NCBI RefSeq assembly: GCF_014649715.1
Contig: NZ_BMTO01000008.1
Span: 186,001 to 250,000 of the forward strand
Direction: 5' to 3'
DNA length: 64,000 bases
DNA from: Streptomyces lateritius
Lineage (GTDB): Bacteria > Actinomycetota > Actinomycetes > Streptomycetales > Streptomycetaceae
The translations under genes were made by a program, and so were the position numbers. A model generated the notes under the pieces. That model made no database searches. It was not told the DNA's origin and worked only from the letters and a program-made list of their open reading frames with translations. This document shows positions 34,540 through 42,823 of the stretch, piece after piece. Position 1 is the first letter of the stretch. Every line of letters starts with the position of its first letter.

Positions 34540-34908
34540 ATGATCATCGGGGTGGGCATCGACGTGGCCGAGGTGGACCGCTTCGCGGCCTCGCTGGAGC
34601 GGACCCCCGGGCTGCTCCAGCGGCTCTTCGTCGAACGCGAGCTGCTGCTGCCGAGCGGCGAGCGGCGTGGGCCCGCCTCACTGGCCGTCCGCTTCGCGGC
34701 GAAGGAGGCGCTGGCCAAGGCGCTCGGGGCGCCGGCGGGTCTGCACTGGACCGACGCGGAGGTGTACGTCGAGGAGAGCGGGCAGCCGCGGCTGCGGGTG
34801 CGCGGGACGGTGGCGGCGCGGGCGGCGGAGCTGGGGGTGCGGCACTGGCATGTGTCGCTGAGCCATGACGCGGGTGTGGCGTCGGCGGTGGTGATCGCGG
34901 AGGGCTAG
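34540..34908 (+). CDS. acpS: Holo-[acyl-carrier-protein] synthase
   Basis: A 122-residue AcpS that puts phosphopantetheine on acyl carrier proteins. IIGVGIDVAEVDRF carries the Mg-binding Asp, and RFAAKEALAKALGAP the Glu and Lys. It follows glmS by seven bases. Length is normal for the group I phosphopantetheinyl transferases. Confidence 0.95.
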   Translation: MIIGVGIDVAEVDRFAASLERTPGLLQRLFVERELLLPSGERRGPASLAVRFAAKEALAKALGAPAGLHWTDAEVYVEESGQPRLRVRGTVAARAAELGVRHWHVSLSHDAGVASAVVIAEG

Positions 34909-35023
34909 GCCGTGTCCGGAAAGTCCCCTCCCGCGGCCCGACGAGGACGCAATCGGGCCGACTGACGGACAGGCCGGTGGGCCGCCTGCCGGTACCGCTG
35001 CCCCAGCGGCCCTCAGCGCCCCG

Positions 35024-35617
35024 CTACCGGGCCAGGCTGAGCAGGACCCTCTCCAGCATCTGCCGCAGGACCGCCCGGTCGGTGGCGTCCGGCCCGGGTC
35101 GCGTCACCCCGTCGTAGGTGAGTCCCTCGGCGAAGGCGACGACGATCCTTCCGCCTTCCGCCGGATCGGGGCTGCCGAGCGCCGTCGCCAGCAGCCGTGC
35201 CTGGCCGGCGAACCGCTCCCGGGCGCGGAGCAGTTCGGCGCCCAGCTCTCCCTCCGGGTGGCGCGCCGTCAGGAGGATGATCTCCAGGCGGGCGCGGGTG
35301 CGGTCGCGCTGGGGGCCGAGCCAGTGGGCGAGTACGCCCGCGAAGCGGTCCGCCACCTGGCGAACCGGTGGTGCCTCGGCCAGCTCCTCGGAGACGGTCG
35401 CCGCTTCGATGTCCGCCACTTCCTGTTCGGCGATGAACGCGACCACGGCGGCGAGCAGTGTCTGCCGGGTCCGGAAGTAGTAGCTGGTCGACCCGGCCGG
35501 CACCTTCGCCTGCCCGTCGACCGCCCGATGGGTGAGCCCTCGCAGGCCCTCCTCGGCGATGACCGCCACTGCCGCGGTGAGCAGCGCCTGTACGCGGGGG
35601 CTTCTGGCGCCGCTCAC
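35024..35617 (-). CDS. TetR-family regulator
   Basis: A 197-residue regulator with N-terminal HTH (ALLTAAVAVIAEEGLRGLTHRAVDGQAKVPAGSTSYYFRTRQTL split over residues 10-53) and a helical ligand domain. GTG at 35617 overlaps the stop of the upstream SRPBCC gene by four bases (GTGA), so the two are one operon. A perfect palindrome upstream of the operon (36190-36209) is the likely operator, giving autoregulation. Ligand unknown. Confidence 0.88.
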   Translation of the reverse strand: MSGARSPRVQALLTAAVAVIAEEGLRGLTHRAVDGQAKVPAGSTSYYFRTRQTLLAAVVAFIAEQEVADIEAATVSEELAEAPPVRQVADRFAGVLAHWLGPQRDRTRARLEIILLTARHPEGELGAELLRARERFAGQARLLATALGSPDPAEGGRIVVAFAEGLTYDGVTRPGPDATDRAVLRQMLERVLLSLAR

Positions 35618-36183
35618 GCGACGGCCCGCTTCCTGAGCCTGCGGAGCATCATCCGGCGGACGAGGCCGCTGAACGGCTCGACGAGCCGCCAGTACCGCCC
35701 CATGGCGCGACGAGCGGTCTCGTCGAGGCACAGGACCCGGGTCTCGGTGACGACCCGCGTGCCGCCGGTGGGGGCGTCGGTGGCGAATCGCATGCTGAAC
35801 GTCGCCTTCGCGTAGCCGGGTTCGTCGAATGCAAGGAACTCGCGCGGGCCTGTGACGTCCGGTCGCCCGTCGGCCGTTCCCATGGTCCACCACTGCCCCA
35901 CGATTCCCCGGACCGTCTCTCGTGGTGGGTCTTCGGCCAGCGACAGGAAGCTGTCCCGCAGGTCCTTCTGTGACGACGGCGCCTCGCCGCCGCCGCTCTT
36001 CAGGCGGCCGACCTGCCGCCGCACGGCGAACAGCACCCGGACGAGCGGCCCCCACCCCTCCTCGCCGGCCCGCTCCATCTCCTGCCAGGCCGCCCACACC
36101 GCCTCCACCGGAGCCGGGATGACCGTCTGGTGCCGGGAGCCGAAGTCCGGGCGTGGGACGAACGTGCCTGCGAGTCCGCTCAT
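35614..36183 (-). CDS. SRPBCC/START-like domain protein
   Basis: A 189-residue soluble protein. SRQHTVIPAPVEAVWAAW-like start (residues about 16-32), a GQWWTMGTADG strand and a TRVVTETRVLCLDETARR strand-turn are typical of SRPBCC hydrophobic-ligand-binding folds; the C-terminus is very basic (RRMMLRRLRKRA). It is the first gene of a two-gene operon with a TetR regulator; the ligand may be the inducer's relative. The ATG is only seven bases from the operator palindrome, so the transcript may be nearly leaderless. Confidence 0.65.
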   Translation of the reverse strand: MSGLAGTFVPRPDFGSRHQTVIPAPVEAVWAAWQEMERAGEEGWGPLVRVLFAVRRQVGRLKSGGGEAPSSQKDLRDSFLSLAEDPPRETVRGIVGQWWTMGTADGRPDVTGPREFLAFDEPGYAKATFSMRFATDAPTGGTRVVTETRVLCLDETARRAMGRYWRLVEPFSGLVRRMMLRRLRKRAVA

Positions 36184-36189
36184 GCGCCC

Positions 36190-36209
36190 GACTCTACATT
36201 TGTAGAGTC
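36190..36209. promoter_or_regulatory. Palindromic operator for the TetR gene
   Basis: A perfect inverted repeat GACTCTACA-TT-TGTAGAGTC, 20 bases, ending seven bases upstream of the ATG of the SRPBCC-TetR operon. TetR-family operators have this size and symmetry, and binding here would cover the promoter. Confidence 0.75.
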
Positions 36210-36449
36210 CGTGGGGGCGGGCGTTCTGCCGAGGCGGGGCCCGACGTCGATCTGGTCCGATCCGGCCGTGGCCGACGCGACACGGCCTCGGGGCAGGATG
36301 GCGATGCCGGTCCGGACCTGCGGCCGGTTCCGCCGGCATCGGTACCGGTACTCGCATCCGTACCGCCGCGCGCACCCGCGCCGCGCTCCGAGGGGGCGTC
36401 AACCCGCGCCCGCGCGCACGGGCTTGGGGTGTGCGGCAGACTGCGGGGC

Positions 36450-37886
36450 ATGCGTACCGCTTACCGCGTGGAGACCGTCCGGGCCGCAGAGGCCGAGCTG
36501 ATGAGCCGTCTGCCCGAGGGCACGCTCATGCGACGGGCGGCCGCGGGCCTCGCCGCCGCCTGCTTCTCGCTGCTCGGCCGCGGCCGGGTCTACGGGGCGA
36601 GGGTCGTCCTGCTCGTGGGCAGCGGGGACAACGGGGGCGACGCGCTCTACGCCGGGGCGCGACTCGCGCGGCGCGGGGCGGGGGTGACGGCCGTCCTGCT
36701 CGGCTCGCGCGCCCACGCGGGCGGGCTCGCGGCGCTGCGGGCGGCCGGAGGGCGGGTGGCTGAGGACCCGTTCGAGCCGCTCGCCACGGCCGATCTCGTC
36801 CTGGACGGGATCACCGGGATCGGCGGGCACGGCGGGCTGCGGCCGGACGCGGTCCCGGTCGCCCGGGCGGCGCGTGGCTCGGGCGCGGTCGTCGTCGCCG
36901 TCGACCTGCCGAGCGGGGTCGACGCGGACACCGGGGAGGTGGCCGGGGAGGTGCTGCGCGCGGACGCGACGGTGACCTTCGGGGCGTACAAGCCGGGGCT
37001 GCTGATCGATCCGGCACGGGAGTACGCGGGTGCGGTACGGCTCGTGGGCATCGGACTGGAGGACTTCCTGCCCTCCGTGCCCGAGCTCCAGGCCCTCCAG
37101 CACGAGGACGTGGCCCTGATGCTGCCGGTCCCGGCGGCCGAGAGCGACAAGTACCGGCGGGGTGTCGTGGGCGTGGTCGCCGGGTCCCGCCGTTACCCGG
37201 GCGCTGCGGTCCTCGCGGTGGCGGGCGCGCTGCACGGCGGCGCGGGGGCGGTGCGGTACGTCGGGCCGGCGGGGGAGGCCGTGATCGCGCGCTTCCCGGA
37301 GACGCTGGTGCACGCGGGGCCGCCGGCGAAGGCGGGGAGGGTGCAGGCGTGGGTGGTGGGGCCGGGGCTCGGTGACGCGCCGGGCGTGGACGACGTGCTG
37401 GCCTCGGACGTGCCGGTGGCGGTGGACGCGGACGGGCTGCGGGGCCTGTCGGCGGAGCTGGTCCGGGCCCGTACGGCGCCGACGCTGCTCACCCCGCACG
37501 CGGGGGAGGCGGCGGCGCTGCTGGGTGTCGCCCGGGAGGTGGTGGAGGCCGGTCGCCTCGCGGCGGTACGGGAGCTGGCGGCGCGCTTCGGGGCGACGGT
37601 GCTGCTGAAGGGCTCGACGACGCTGGTGGCGGAGGCCGGGGGGCGCGGGCCGGTCCGGGTGAACCCCACGGGCACGTCGTGGCTGGCAACGGCGGGCAGC
37701 GGCGACGTCCTGTCGGGTCTCGCGGGCTCCTTGCTGGCCGCCGGCCTGCCGGCCATCGACGCGGCCTCCACCGCCGCCTACCTGCACGGCCTCGCGGCCC
37801 GCCGGGCGTCGGGGGGCGCCTCGCCGATCGCGGCGGGAGAGGTGGCGTCGGCGCTGTCGGACGCGTGGCGGGACGTCACGTCGTAG
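36450..37886 (+). CDS. nnr: Bifunctional NAD(P)HX epimerase/dehydratase
   Basis: A 478-residue two-domain repair enzyme for hydrated NAD(P)H. Residues about 1-210 are the YjeF/NnrE epimerase (LVGSGDNGGDALYAGARL); about 230-478 the NnrD ADP/ATP-dependent dehydratase with ribokinase-like fold (LTPHAGEAAALLG, LLKGSTTLV, NPTGTSWLATAGSGDVLSG). It is placed before alr as in many actinobacteria. ATG at 36450; no other start is better supported. Confidence 0.95.
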   Translation: MRTAYRVETVRAAEAELMSRLPEGTLMRRAAAGLAAACFSLLGRGRVYGARVVLLVGSGDNGGDALYAGARLARRGAGVTAVLLGSRAHAGGLAALRAAGGRVAEDPFEPLATADLVLDGITGIGGHGGLRPDAVPVARAARGSGAVVVAVDLPSGVDADTGEVAGEVLRADATVTFGAYKPGLLIDPAREYAGAVRLVGIGLEDFLPSVPELQALQHEDVALMLPVPAAESDKYRRGVVGVVAGSRRYPGAAVLAVAGALHGGAGAVRYVGPAGEAVIARFPETLVHAGPPAKAGRVQAWVVGPGLGDAPGVDDVLASDVPVAVDADGLRGLSAELVRARTAPTLLTPHAGEAAALLGVAREVVEAGRLAAVRELAARFGATVLLKGSTTLVAEAGGRGPVRVNPTGTSWLATAGSGDVLSGLAGSLLAAGLPAIDAASTAAYLHGLAARRASGGASPIAAGEVASALSDAWRDVTS

Positions 37887-37990
37887 GGGGAGGCCCCACC
37901 TCACCCCACCCGCGGTGGGCCCAGGTCGGGGGCCTCCGGCACACGTGGCCACGTCCGGTCGGGGAAAGCCTCGGAACAGGCGTGGGGTTG

Positions 37991-38027
37991 GGCGGGAGGG
38001 GGTGGGGTGGGGTGGGTGGGGTGCGGG
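37991..38027 (+). other. G-rich tract, possible G-quadruplex
   Basis: Repeated runs of three to five G separated by single T or A bases, on the + strand between nnr and the alr-proximal remnant. The density fits intramolecular G-quadruplex rules. The 298-base gap 37887-38184 otherwise holds only the gene remnant described next. Confidence 0.5.
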
Positions 38028-38164
38028 CCGGCTACCGCCGGCTCGCCACGCCCTCCCGCAGCCGCGGATGAGTCGATCTCGGCCACGCCCACGCCAAGAA
38101 ACTCCGGGACGTGTTGCGCAAGGGTGACCGGGTCTACATCTGGGGAAAGCGGCCCGGGAGCTGA
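38021..38164 (+). pseudogene. Possible L,D-transpeptidase 3' remnant
   Basis: Frame 38021-38164 reads GYRRLATPSRSRG, an in-frame TGA (38069-38071), then VDLGHAHAKKLRDVLRKGD and VYIWGKRPGS before a second stop. This matches the end of YkuD-type L,D-transpeptidases, where a S-x-G-C-V motif with catalytic Cys is followed by a helix and a RGDRVYI-like strand. The TGA stands exactly where the Cys codon should be. Nothing upstream in frame looks like the rest of the domain, so this is probably a decayed fragment. Confidence 0.4.
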
Positions 38165-38184
38165 CACCTGAGAGACTGGGCGCG

Positions 38185-39339
38185 ATGACTGAGACACCGC
38201 CGCCCCGCAGAGCCCGCGCCGAGATCGACCTCGGCGCGCTGCGTGCGAACGTCCGCACGCTGCGCGCCCGCGTCGCGCCCCATGCCCAGGTGATGGCCGT
38301 GGTCAAGGCGGACGCCTACGGACACGGCGCCGTCCGCTGTGCCCGCGCCGCCCTCGACGCGGGCGCCGGCTGGCTCGGCACGGCCACTCCCCACGAGGCA
38401 CTCGCGCTGCGCGCCGCCGGGATCACGGAGGCCGACGCGCGGATCCTGTGCTGGCTCTGGACCCCCGGCGACCCCTGGGCGGACGGCGTCGAGGCCGGCC
38501 TCGACATGTCCGTCAGCGGGATGTGGGCCCTGCGCGAGGTCGTCGAGGCGGCCCGGGCCACGGGGAAGCGGGCGCGCGTCCAGCTCAAGGCCGACACCGG
38601 CCTCGGCCGCAACGGCTGCCAGCCCGCCGACTGGCCCGAACTCGTCGGTGAGGCCCTGAAGGCGGAGGGCCAGGGCCTGCTCGAGATCACCGGCCTCTGG
38701 TCGCACTTCGCCTGCGCCGACGAGCCCGGCCACCCCTCCATCGCCTCCCAGCTCGACGTCTTCCACACGATGCTGGAGCACGCCGAGAAGGCCGGCGTCG
38801 AGCCCGAGGTCCGGCACATCGCCAACTCCCCGGCCACCCTGACCCTGCCCGAGACCCACTTCGACCTCGTACGGCCGGGCATCGCCATGTACGGCGTCTC
38901 GCCCAGCCCCGAGCTCGGCACCTCCGCCGACTTCGGCCTGCGCCCGGTGATGACGCTCGCGGCGAGCATCGCCCTGGTCAAGCAGGTCCCGGCCGGGCAC
39001 GGCGTCAGCTACGGACACCACTACGTCACCGAGCAGGAGACCCGCCTCGGTCTGGTGCCGCTCGGGTACGCCGACGGGATCCCGCGCCACGCCTCCGGCC
39101 GTGGCCCCGTCCTGGTCGGTGACCGGGTCCGCCGGGTGGCCGGCCGGGTCGCCATGGACCAGTTCGTGGTCGACCTCGGGAGCGACACCGTCGAGCCCGG
39201 CGCCGAGGCGCTGATCTTCGGCCCCGGCGACCGGGGCGAGCCGACCGCCGAGGACTGGGCGCGGGCCGCCGACACCATCGCGTACGAGATCGTCACGCGC
39301 ATCGGCGCGCGCGTCCCCCGCGTCTATCTGAACGGGTGA
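38185..39339 (+). CDS. alr: Alanine racemase
   Basis: A 384-residue PLP enzyme making D-Ala for peptidoglycan. Lys41 (VVKADAYGHGA) binds PLP and Tyr276 (GVSYGHHY) is the second base; the RPGIAMYG and LGYADGIPR segments are conserved. The start MTETPPPRRARAEIDLGALR is normal. It is followed by an alpha/beta hydrolase and tsaE, the usual Streptomyces order. Confidence 0.97.
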   Translation: MTETPPPRRARAEIDLGALRANVRTLRARVAPHAQVMAVVKADAYGHGAVRCARAALDAGAGWLGTATPHEALALRAAGITEADARILCWLWTPGDPWADGVEAGLDMSVSGMWALREVVEAARATGKRARVQLKADTGLGRNGCQPADWPELVGEALKAEGQGLLEITGLWSHFACADEPGHPSIASQLDVFHTMLEHAEKAGVEPEVRHIANSPATLTLPETHFDLVRPGIAMYGVSPSPELGTSADFGLRPVMTLAASIALVKQVPAGHGVSYGHHYVTEQETRLGLVPLGYADGIPRHASGRGPVLVGDRVRRVAGRVAMDQFVVDLGSDTVEPGAEALIFGPGDRGEPTAEDWARAADTIAYEIVTRIGARVPRVYLNG

Positions 39340-39385
39340 CAGCGGGCAGAGGCAGAGGAAGAGGCGGAGAGACAGGGAGCGGTAC

Positions 39386-40567
39386 GTGAGCGAGTCCAGC
39401 ACCGACAACTGGCGCCGGGCCGGGTTCGCCGGTGCCGCGATCGGCGTCCTGGCCGCCGGCGCGGCGGCCGGCGTCGCCCTGGAGCGGCTCACCGTCGGGC
39501 GCGGCATGCGCCAGAAGGCGCGCCTCGCCCTCGACGCCTCCGGCCCCTACGGCTCCCTCCGGGGCACCCCCGGCAAGGCGATCGCCGACGACACCACCGC
39601 CCTGTACTACGAGGTCGACGAGGTCGACCCGGATAACGGGCCCGGCAGCGCCCCGCGCAAGCGGCGGCTCTTCGGCCGCAAGGCCCCCGCCCCCGTCACG
39701 GTCGTCTTCAGCCACGGCTACTGCCTCACCCAGGACTCCTGGCACTTCCAGCGCTCGGCGCTGCGCGGCCTGGTCCGTACCGTTCACTGGGACCAGCGCA
39801 GCCACGGACGGTCGGACCGGGGGGTCGCCCAGTCCGGGCCCGACGGGCTGCCCGTCTCCATCGACCGGCTCGGCCGCGACCTGAAGACCGTCATCGACGC
39901 CGCCGCGCCCGAGGGGCCGCTGGTCCTGGTCGGGCACTCGATGGGCGGCATGACGATCATGGCGCTCGCCGACGCGTTTCCCGAGCTGATCCGCGAGCGG
40001 GTCGTCGGGGTGGCCTTCGTCGGCACCTCCACGGGCCGGCTCGGCGAGGTGAACTACGGGCTGCCGACGGCCGGGGTCAACGCGGTGCGGCGGGTGCTGC
40101 CCGGCGTCCTGAAGGCGCTCGGCTCGCAGGCGGAGCTGGTCGAGCGAGGCCGCAGGGCCACCGCCGACCTGTTCGCCGGGCTGATCAAGAAGTACTCCTT
40201 CTCCTCCAAGGACGTGGACCCGGCGGTCGCCCGGTTCGCGGAGCGGATGATCGAGTCGACCCCGATCGACGTGGTCGCCGAGTTCTACCCGGCCTTCGCC
40301 GAGCACGACAAGGCGGAGGCGCTCGCCGCCTTCCGCGACGTGCCGGTGCTCGCCCTGGCCGGTGACCGCGACCTGGTCACCCCGAGTTCGCACACCGAGG
40401 CCATCGCCGATCTGCTGCCGGACAGCGAACTGGTCATCGTGCCGGACGCCGGGCACCTGGTGATGCTGGAGCACCCCGAGGCGGTCACGGACCGGCTGGC
40501 GGACCTGCTCGCCCGGGTCGGCGCGGTCCCCGCGACAGCGGCGAAGGCGGGTTCGGGCAGCAGCTAG
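39386..40567 (+). CDS. Alpha/beta hydrolase with N-terminal membrane segment
   Basis: A 393-residue protein. An Ala/Gly-rich hydrophobic helix (about 12-32) may anchor it or act as a signal. The hydrolase fold has nucleophile Ser185 in VGHSMGG, Asp in LALAGDRDLVTP and His in PDAGHLVMLEHPE. The oxyanion region is SHGYCLTQDSW. Substrate unknown; it is conserved between alr and tsaE in Streptomyces. It starts with GTG at 39386. Confidence 0.88.
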   Translation: MSESSTDNWRRAGFAGAAIGVLAAGAAAGVALERLTVGRGMRQKARLALDASGPYGSLRGTPGKAIADDTTALYYEVDEVDPDNGPGSAPRKRRLFGRKAPAPVTVVFSHGYCLTQDSWHFQRSALRGLVRTVHWDQRSHGRSDRGVAQSGPDGLPVSIDRLGRDLKTVIDAAAPEGPLVLVGHSMGGMTIMALADAFPELIRERVVGVAFVGTSTGRLGEVNYGLPTAGVNAVRRVLPGVLKALGSQAELVERGRRATADLFAGLIKKYSFSSKDVDPAVARFAERMIESTPIDVVAEFYPAFAEHDKAEALAAFRDVPVLALAGDRDLVTPSSHTEAIADLLPDSELVIVPDAGHLVMLEHPEAVTDRLADLLARVGAVPATAAKAGSGSS

Positions 40568-40577
40568 ATTTGGCCGT

Positions 40578-41087
40578 ATGGAAGCACCGCTCACCCCCTC
40601 CACCCCCGCCTCCGGGGCCACGCTCGACGTCGACTCCCCCGAGCAGATGCAGGAGATCGGCCGCCGGCTGGCCAAGCTGCTCCGCCCCGGCGACCTGGTG
40701 ATGCTCACCGGCGAGCTCGGCGCCGGGAAGACGACGCTCACCCGCGGCCTGGGCGAGGGCCTCGGAGTCCGGGGCGCCGTCACCTCCCCGACCTTCGTGA
40801 TCGCCCGCGTCCACCCCTCCCTGGCCGGCGGCCCGGCCCTGGTCCATGTCGACGCCTACCGCCTCGGCGGCGGCCTCGACGAGATGGAGGACCTCGACCT
40901 GGACGTCTCGCTGCCCGAGTCGGTGGTCGTCGTCGAGTGGGGTGACGGCAAGGTCGAGGACCTGACGGACGACCGGCTGCACGTGCTGATCCACCGGGTC
41001 GTCGGCGACACGGACGACGACCGGCGCACGGTCGTGCTGCGCGGGATCGGCGCACGGTGGGCCGACGAGGACCTGCGGCTCGGATGA
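40578..41087 (+). CDS. tsaE: tRNA t6A biosynthesis ATPase TsaE
   Basis: A 169-residue TsaE. Walker A GELGAGKT (45-52), TSPTFVIARVH and a VDAYRLGG...DEMEDLDLD segment are diagnostic. It works with TsaB and TsaD to make N6-threonylcarbamoyladenosine at position 37 of ANN-decoding tRNAs; those genes are 1.1 kb downstream. Confidence 0.95.
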   Translation: MEAPLTPSTPASGATLDVDSPEQMQEIGRRLAKLLRPGDLVMLTGELGAGKTTLTRGLGEGLGVRGAVTSPTFVIARVHPSLAGGPALVHVDAYRLGGGLDEMEDLDLDVSLPESVVVVEWGDGKVEDLTDDRLHVLIHRVVGDTDDDRRTVVLRGIGARWADEDLRLG

Positions 41088-41159
41088 GGCCGGGCGGCTG
41101 AACGTACGTAGGTTCCGACAAGGTGTCGGGAAGATGTTGCATCGGTCGTACGAGCCGTG

Positions 41160-41200
41160 GTGACATGGGTGCACGAGCTGGTTAGGTGTACCTAACCTAC
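41160..41200 (+). promoter_or_regulatory. Promoter overlapped by iron-box-like palindrome
   Basis: GTGACA (41160-41165) and TAGGTG (41183-41188), 17 bases apart, form a candidate promoter. Over the -10 lies GGTTAGGT-GT-ACCTAACC (41180-41197). Read as TTAGGTGTACCTAACCTAC (41182-41200) it matches the DmdR1/IdeR iron-box consensus TTAGGTTAGGCTAACCTAA at 14 of 19 positions. Confidence 0.5.
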
Positions 41201-41211
41201 GGGAGGCATGC

Positions 41212-41373
41212 ATGGCGACGCCAGAGCGCGCGGAAGAGCGCATCTCGATGAGTGACCTGCTGGCGTCCTGTGCCGCCGCGAGCGCGGTGTCGACACCACC
41301 GCGCGAGACGGAACCGGCGGAGGCCGAGCCCGGCGTCGAGCAAGAGACCCCGGTCCGGCGCGAGGCCGCGTAG
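41212..41373 (+). CDS. Small hypothetical protein (53 aa)
   Basis: A 53-codon ORF with a strong ribosome site (GGGAGG six bases before the ATG). The product begins MATPERAEERISMSDLLASC and ends in an acidic, Pro/Glu-rich tail; no transmembrane segment or known motif. The preceding promoter is overlapped by a palindrome resembling an iron box, so it may be iron-regulated. Not recognised. Confidence 0.6.
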   Translation: MATPERAEERISMSDLLASCAAASAVSTPPRETEPAEAEPGVEQETPVRREAA

Positions 41374-41465
41374 GAGACGCTTCGTACGGACTCGCGGGAG
41401 ACGGCGTAGAGACGCGTCGTGAGGACCCGCCGGAGACCGGTGCGCGGGTACCCCGTACGGGCGGT

Positions 41466-42032
41466 CTACGCGACGACGACGACCTTCGCGCCGATCGAGG
41501 CGAACGTCCACATCGCCTCGCCGTCCGCCCGCTTCATGCGGATGCCGCCCGTCTTCCGCGACGGGTCCGGCGTCGGCAGCGAGCCGTCGACCGCCGCGCT
41601 GAAGCCGATCGAGACGTCCTGGACCGTGGCGAACCGCACCACGTGCTCGATCTGCACGCCGTCCGAGCCCGTCACCGAGCCGGAGCGGGACGTGACGGTG
41701 TACGCCCCCGGCACCGGGTGGACCGTACTCGGCATCACCGAGAAGGTGTGGGTGGCCTGGCCCTTCTCGTCCACGAGCCACACACGGCGCTCGGCCAGCG
41801 CGTACACGACGCGCGCGCCGGTGCCCGAGTGCGCCGGGACGGCGAGGGGGTCCTTCACCTGCTTCTGGGCGCCGCCCTTCGCGGGTGCCGACGGGGCCGA
41901 GCTCGGCGTCCTCGACCCGACCGCCGAGACGTCCGCGGGCGCGTTGGCCGACGCCTGATAGGCGAGGAAGGCGACCGCGGCGACCGCCGCCGCGGTGAGC
42001 GCGGCCACGAACCCCGAGCTGCTCCTAGCCAC
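41466..42032 (-). CDS. Secreted YkuD-like protein lacking the catalytic Cys
   Basis: A 188-residue protein with a signal/anchor helix (about 7-27) and Ser/Pro-rich linker. From residue 70 it reads like an L,D-transpeptidase (VVYALAERRVWLVDEKGQ; VMPSTVHPVPGAYTVTSRS), but where active enzymes have S-H-G-C-I-R-M it has KTGGIRM: both His and Cys are replaced. It is therefore probably an inactive relative, perhaps a peptidoglycan-binding or regulatory domain. GTG start with GGGAGG nine bases upstream. Confidence 0.65.
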   Translation of the reverse strand: MARSSSGFVAALTAAAVAAVAFLAYQASANAPADVSAVGSRTPSSAPSAPAKGGAQKQVKDPLAVPAHSGTGARVVYALAERRVWLVDEKGQATHTFSVMPSTVHPVPGAYTVTSRSGSVTGSDGVQIEHVVRFATVQDVSIGFSAAVDGSLPTPDPSRKTGGIRMKRADGEAMWTFASIGAKVVVVA

Positions 42033-42166
42033 CGTGCCAACCTCCCTACCCCCGGAGCCCTCGGCCCGGGAGGTGCCCCACGTCCTGTTCGAGTGGTGAC
42101 GTTAGCAGCAGCCGGCCGGCGGGACGGGGCGCCGTGCCCTGCGCGCGGGAGCCGTAGGCTGTTTGC

Positions 42167-42823
42167 GTGCTCTTGCTCGCCATGGATACCGCCACACCCG
42201 CCGTCACCGTCGCCCTCCACGACGGCGGCTCCGTCGTCGCCGAGTCCCGGCAGGTCGACGCACGCCGCCACGGGGAGCTGTTGCTGCCCGCCGTCGACCG
42301 GGTCCTCAAGGAGGCCGGGCTGACGCTCGACGCGGTCACCGGCATCGTGGTCGGCGTCGGACCGGGGCCGTACACCGGCCTGCGTGTGGGTCTGGTCACC
42401 GCCGCCACCTTCGCCTCCGCGCTCGGCGTGCCCGTGCACGGTCTGTGCACGCTCGACGGACTCGCCCACGCCTCCGGGATCGAGGAGCCGTTCGTCGTCG
42501 CGACGGACGCGCGCCGAAAGGAGGTCTACTGGGCGCGGTACGACAACTCGCGTACGCGCGTGACCGAAGCGGCCGTCGACCGGCCGGCCGAGATCGCCGG
42601 ACAGGTCGCGGGTCTGCCCGTCGTCGGCGCCGGCGCCCGCCTGTACCCCGAGGTCTTCCCCGACGCCCGCGACCCCGAGCACCAGTCCGCCGGCGCGCTC
42701 GCCGCGCTGGCGGCGGAGAAGCTCGCGGCCGGCACGGACGACTTCCTCGACCCGCTGCCGATGTATCTGCGCCGGCCCGACGCCCAGGTGCCGAAGAACT
42801 ACAAGGTGGTCACCCCCAAGTGA
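42167..42823 (+). CDS. tsaB: tRNA t6A biosynthesis protein TsaB
   Basis: A 218-residue TsaB, the inactive TsaD paralogue that scaffolds the t6A complex (LLLAMDTATPAVTVALHDGG; GIVVGVGPGPYTGLRVGL). It starts with GTG at 42167. Its stop overlaps rimI by four bases (GTGA). Confidence 0.95.
   Translation: MLLLAMDTATPAVTVALHDGGSVVAESRQVDARRHGELLLPAVDRVLKEAGLTLDAVTGIVVGVGPGPYTGLRVGLVTAATFASALGVPVHGLCTLDGLAHASGIEEPFVVATDARRKEVYWARYDNSRTRVTEAAVDRPAEIAGQVAGLPVVGAGARLYPEVFPDARDPEHQSAGALAALAAEKLAAGTDDFLDPLPMYLRRPDAQVPKNYKVVTPK

Noticed and set aside
38069..38071. TGA at a Cys position read as selenocysteine
   Set aside because: No intact domain upstream in frame, no obvious SECIS-like hairpin directly after it, and Streptomyces cell-wall enzymes of this type are not known selenoproteins; a decayed gene is simpler.
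41180..41197. The palindrome GGTTAGGT-GT-ACCTAACC as a phage attachment site
   Set aside because: No integrase, tRNA or duplicated core is nearby; overlap with a promoter fits an operator better.
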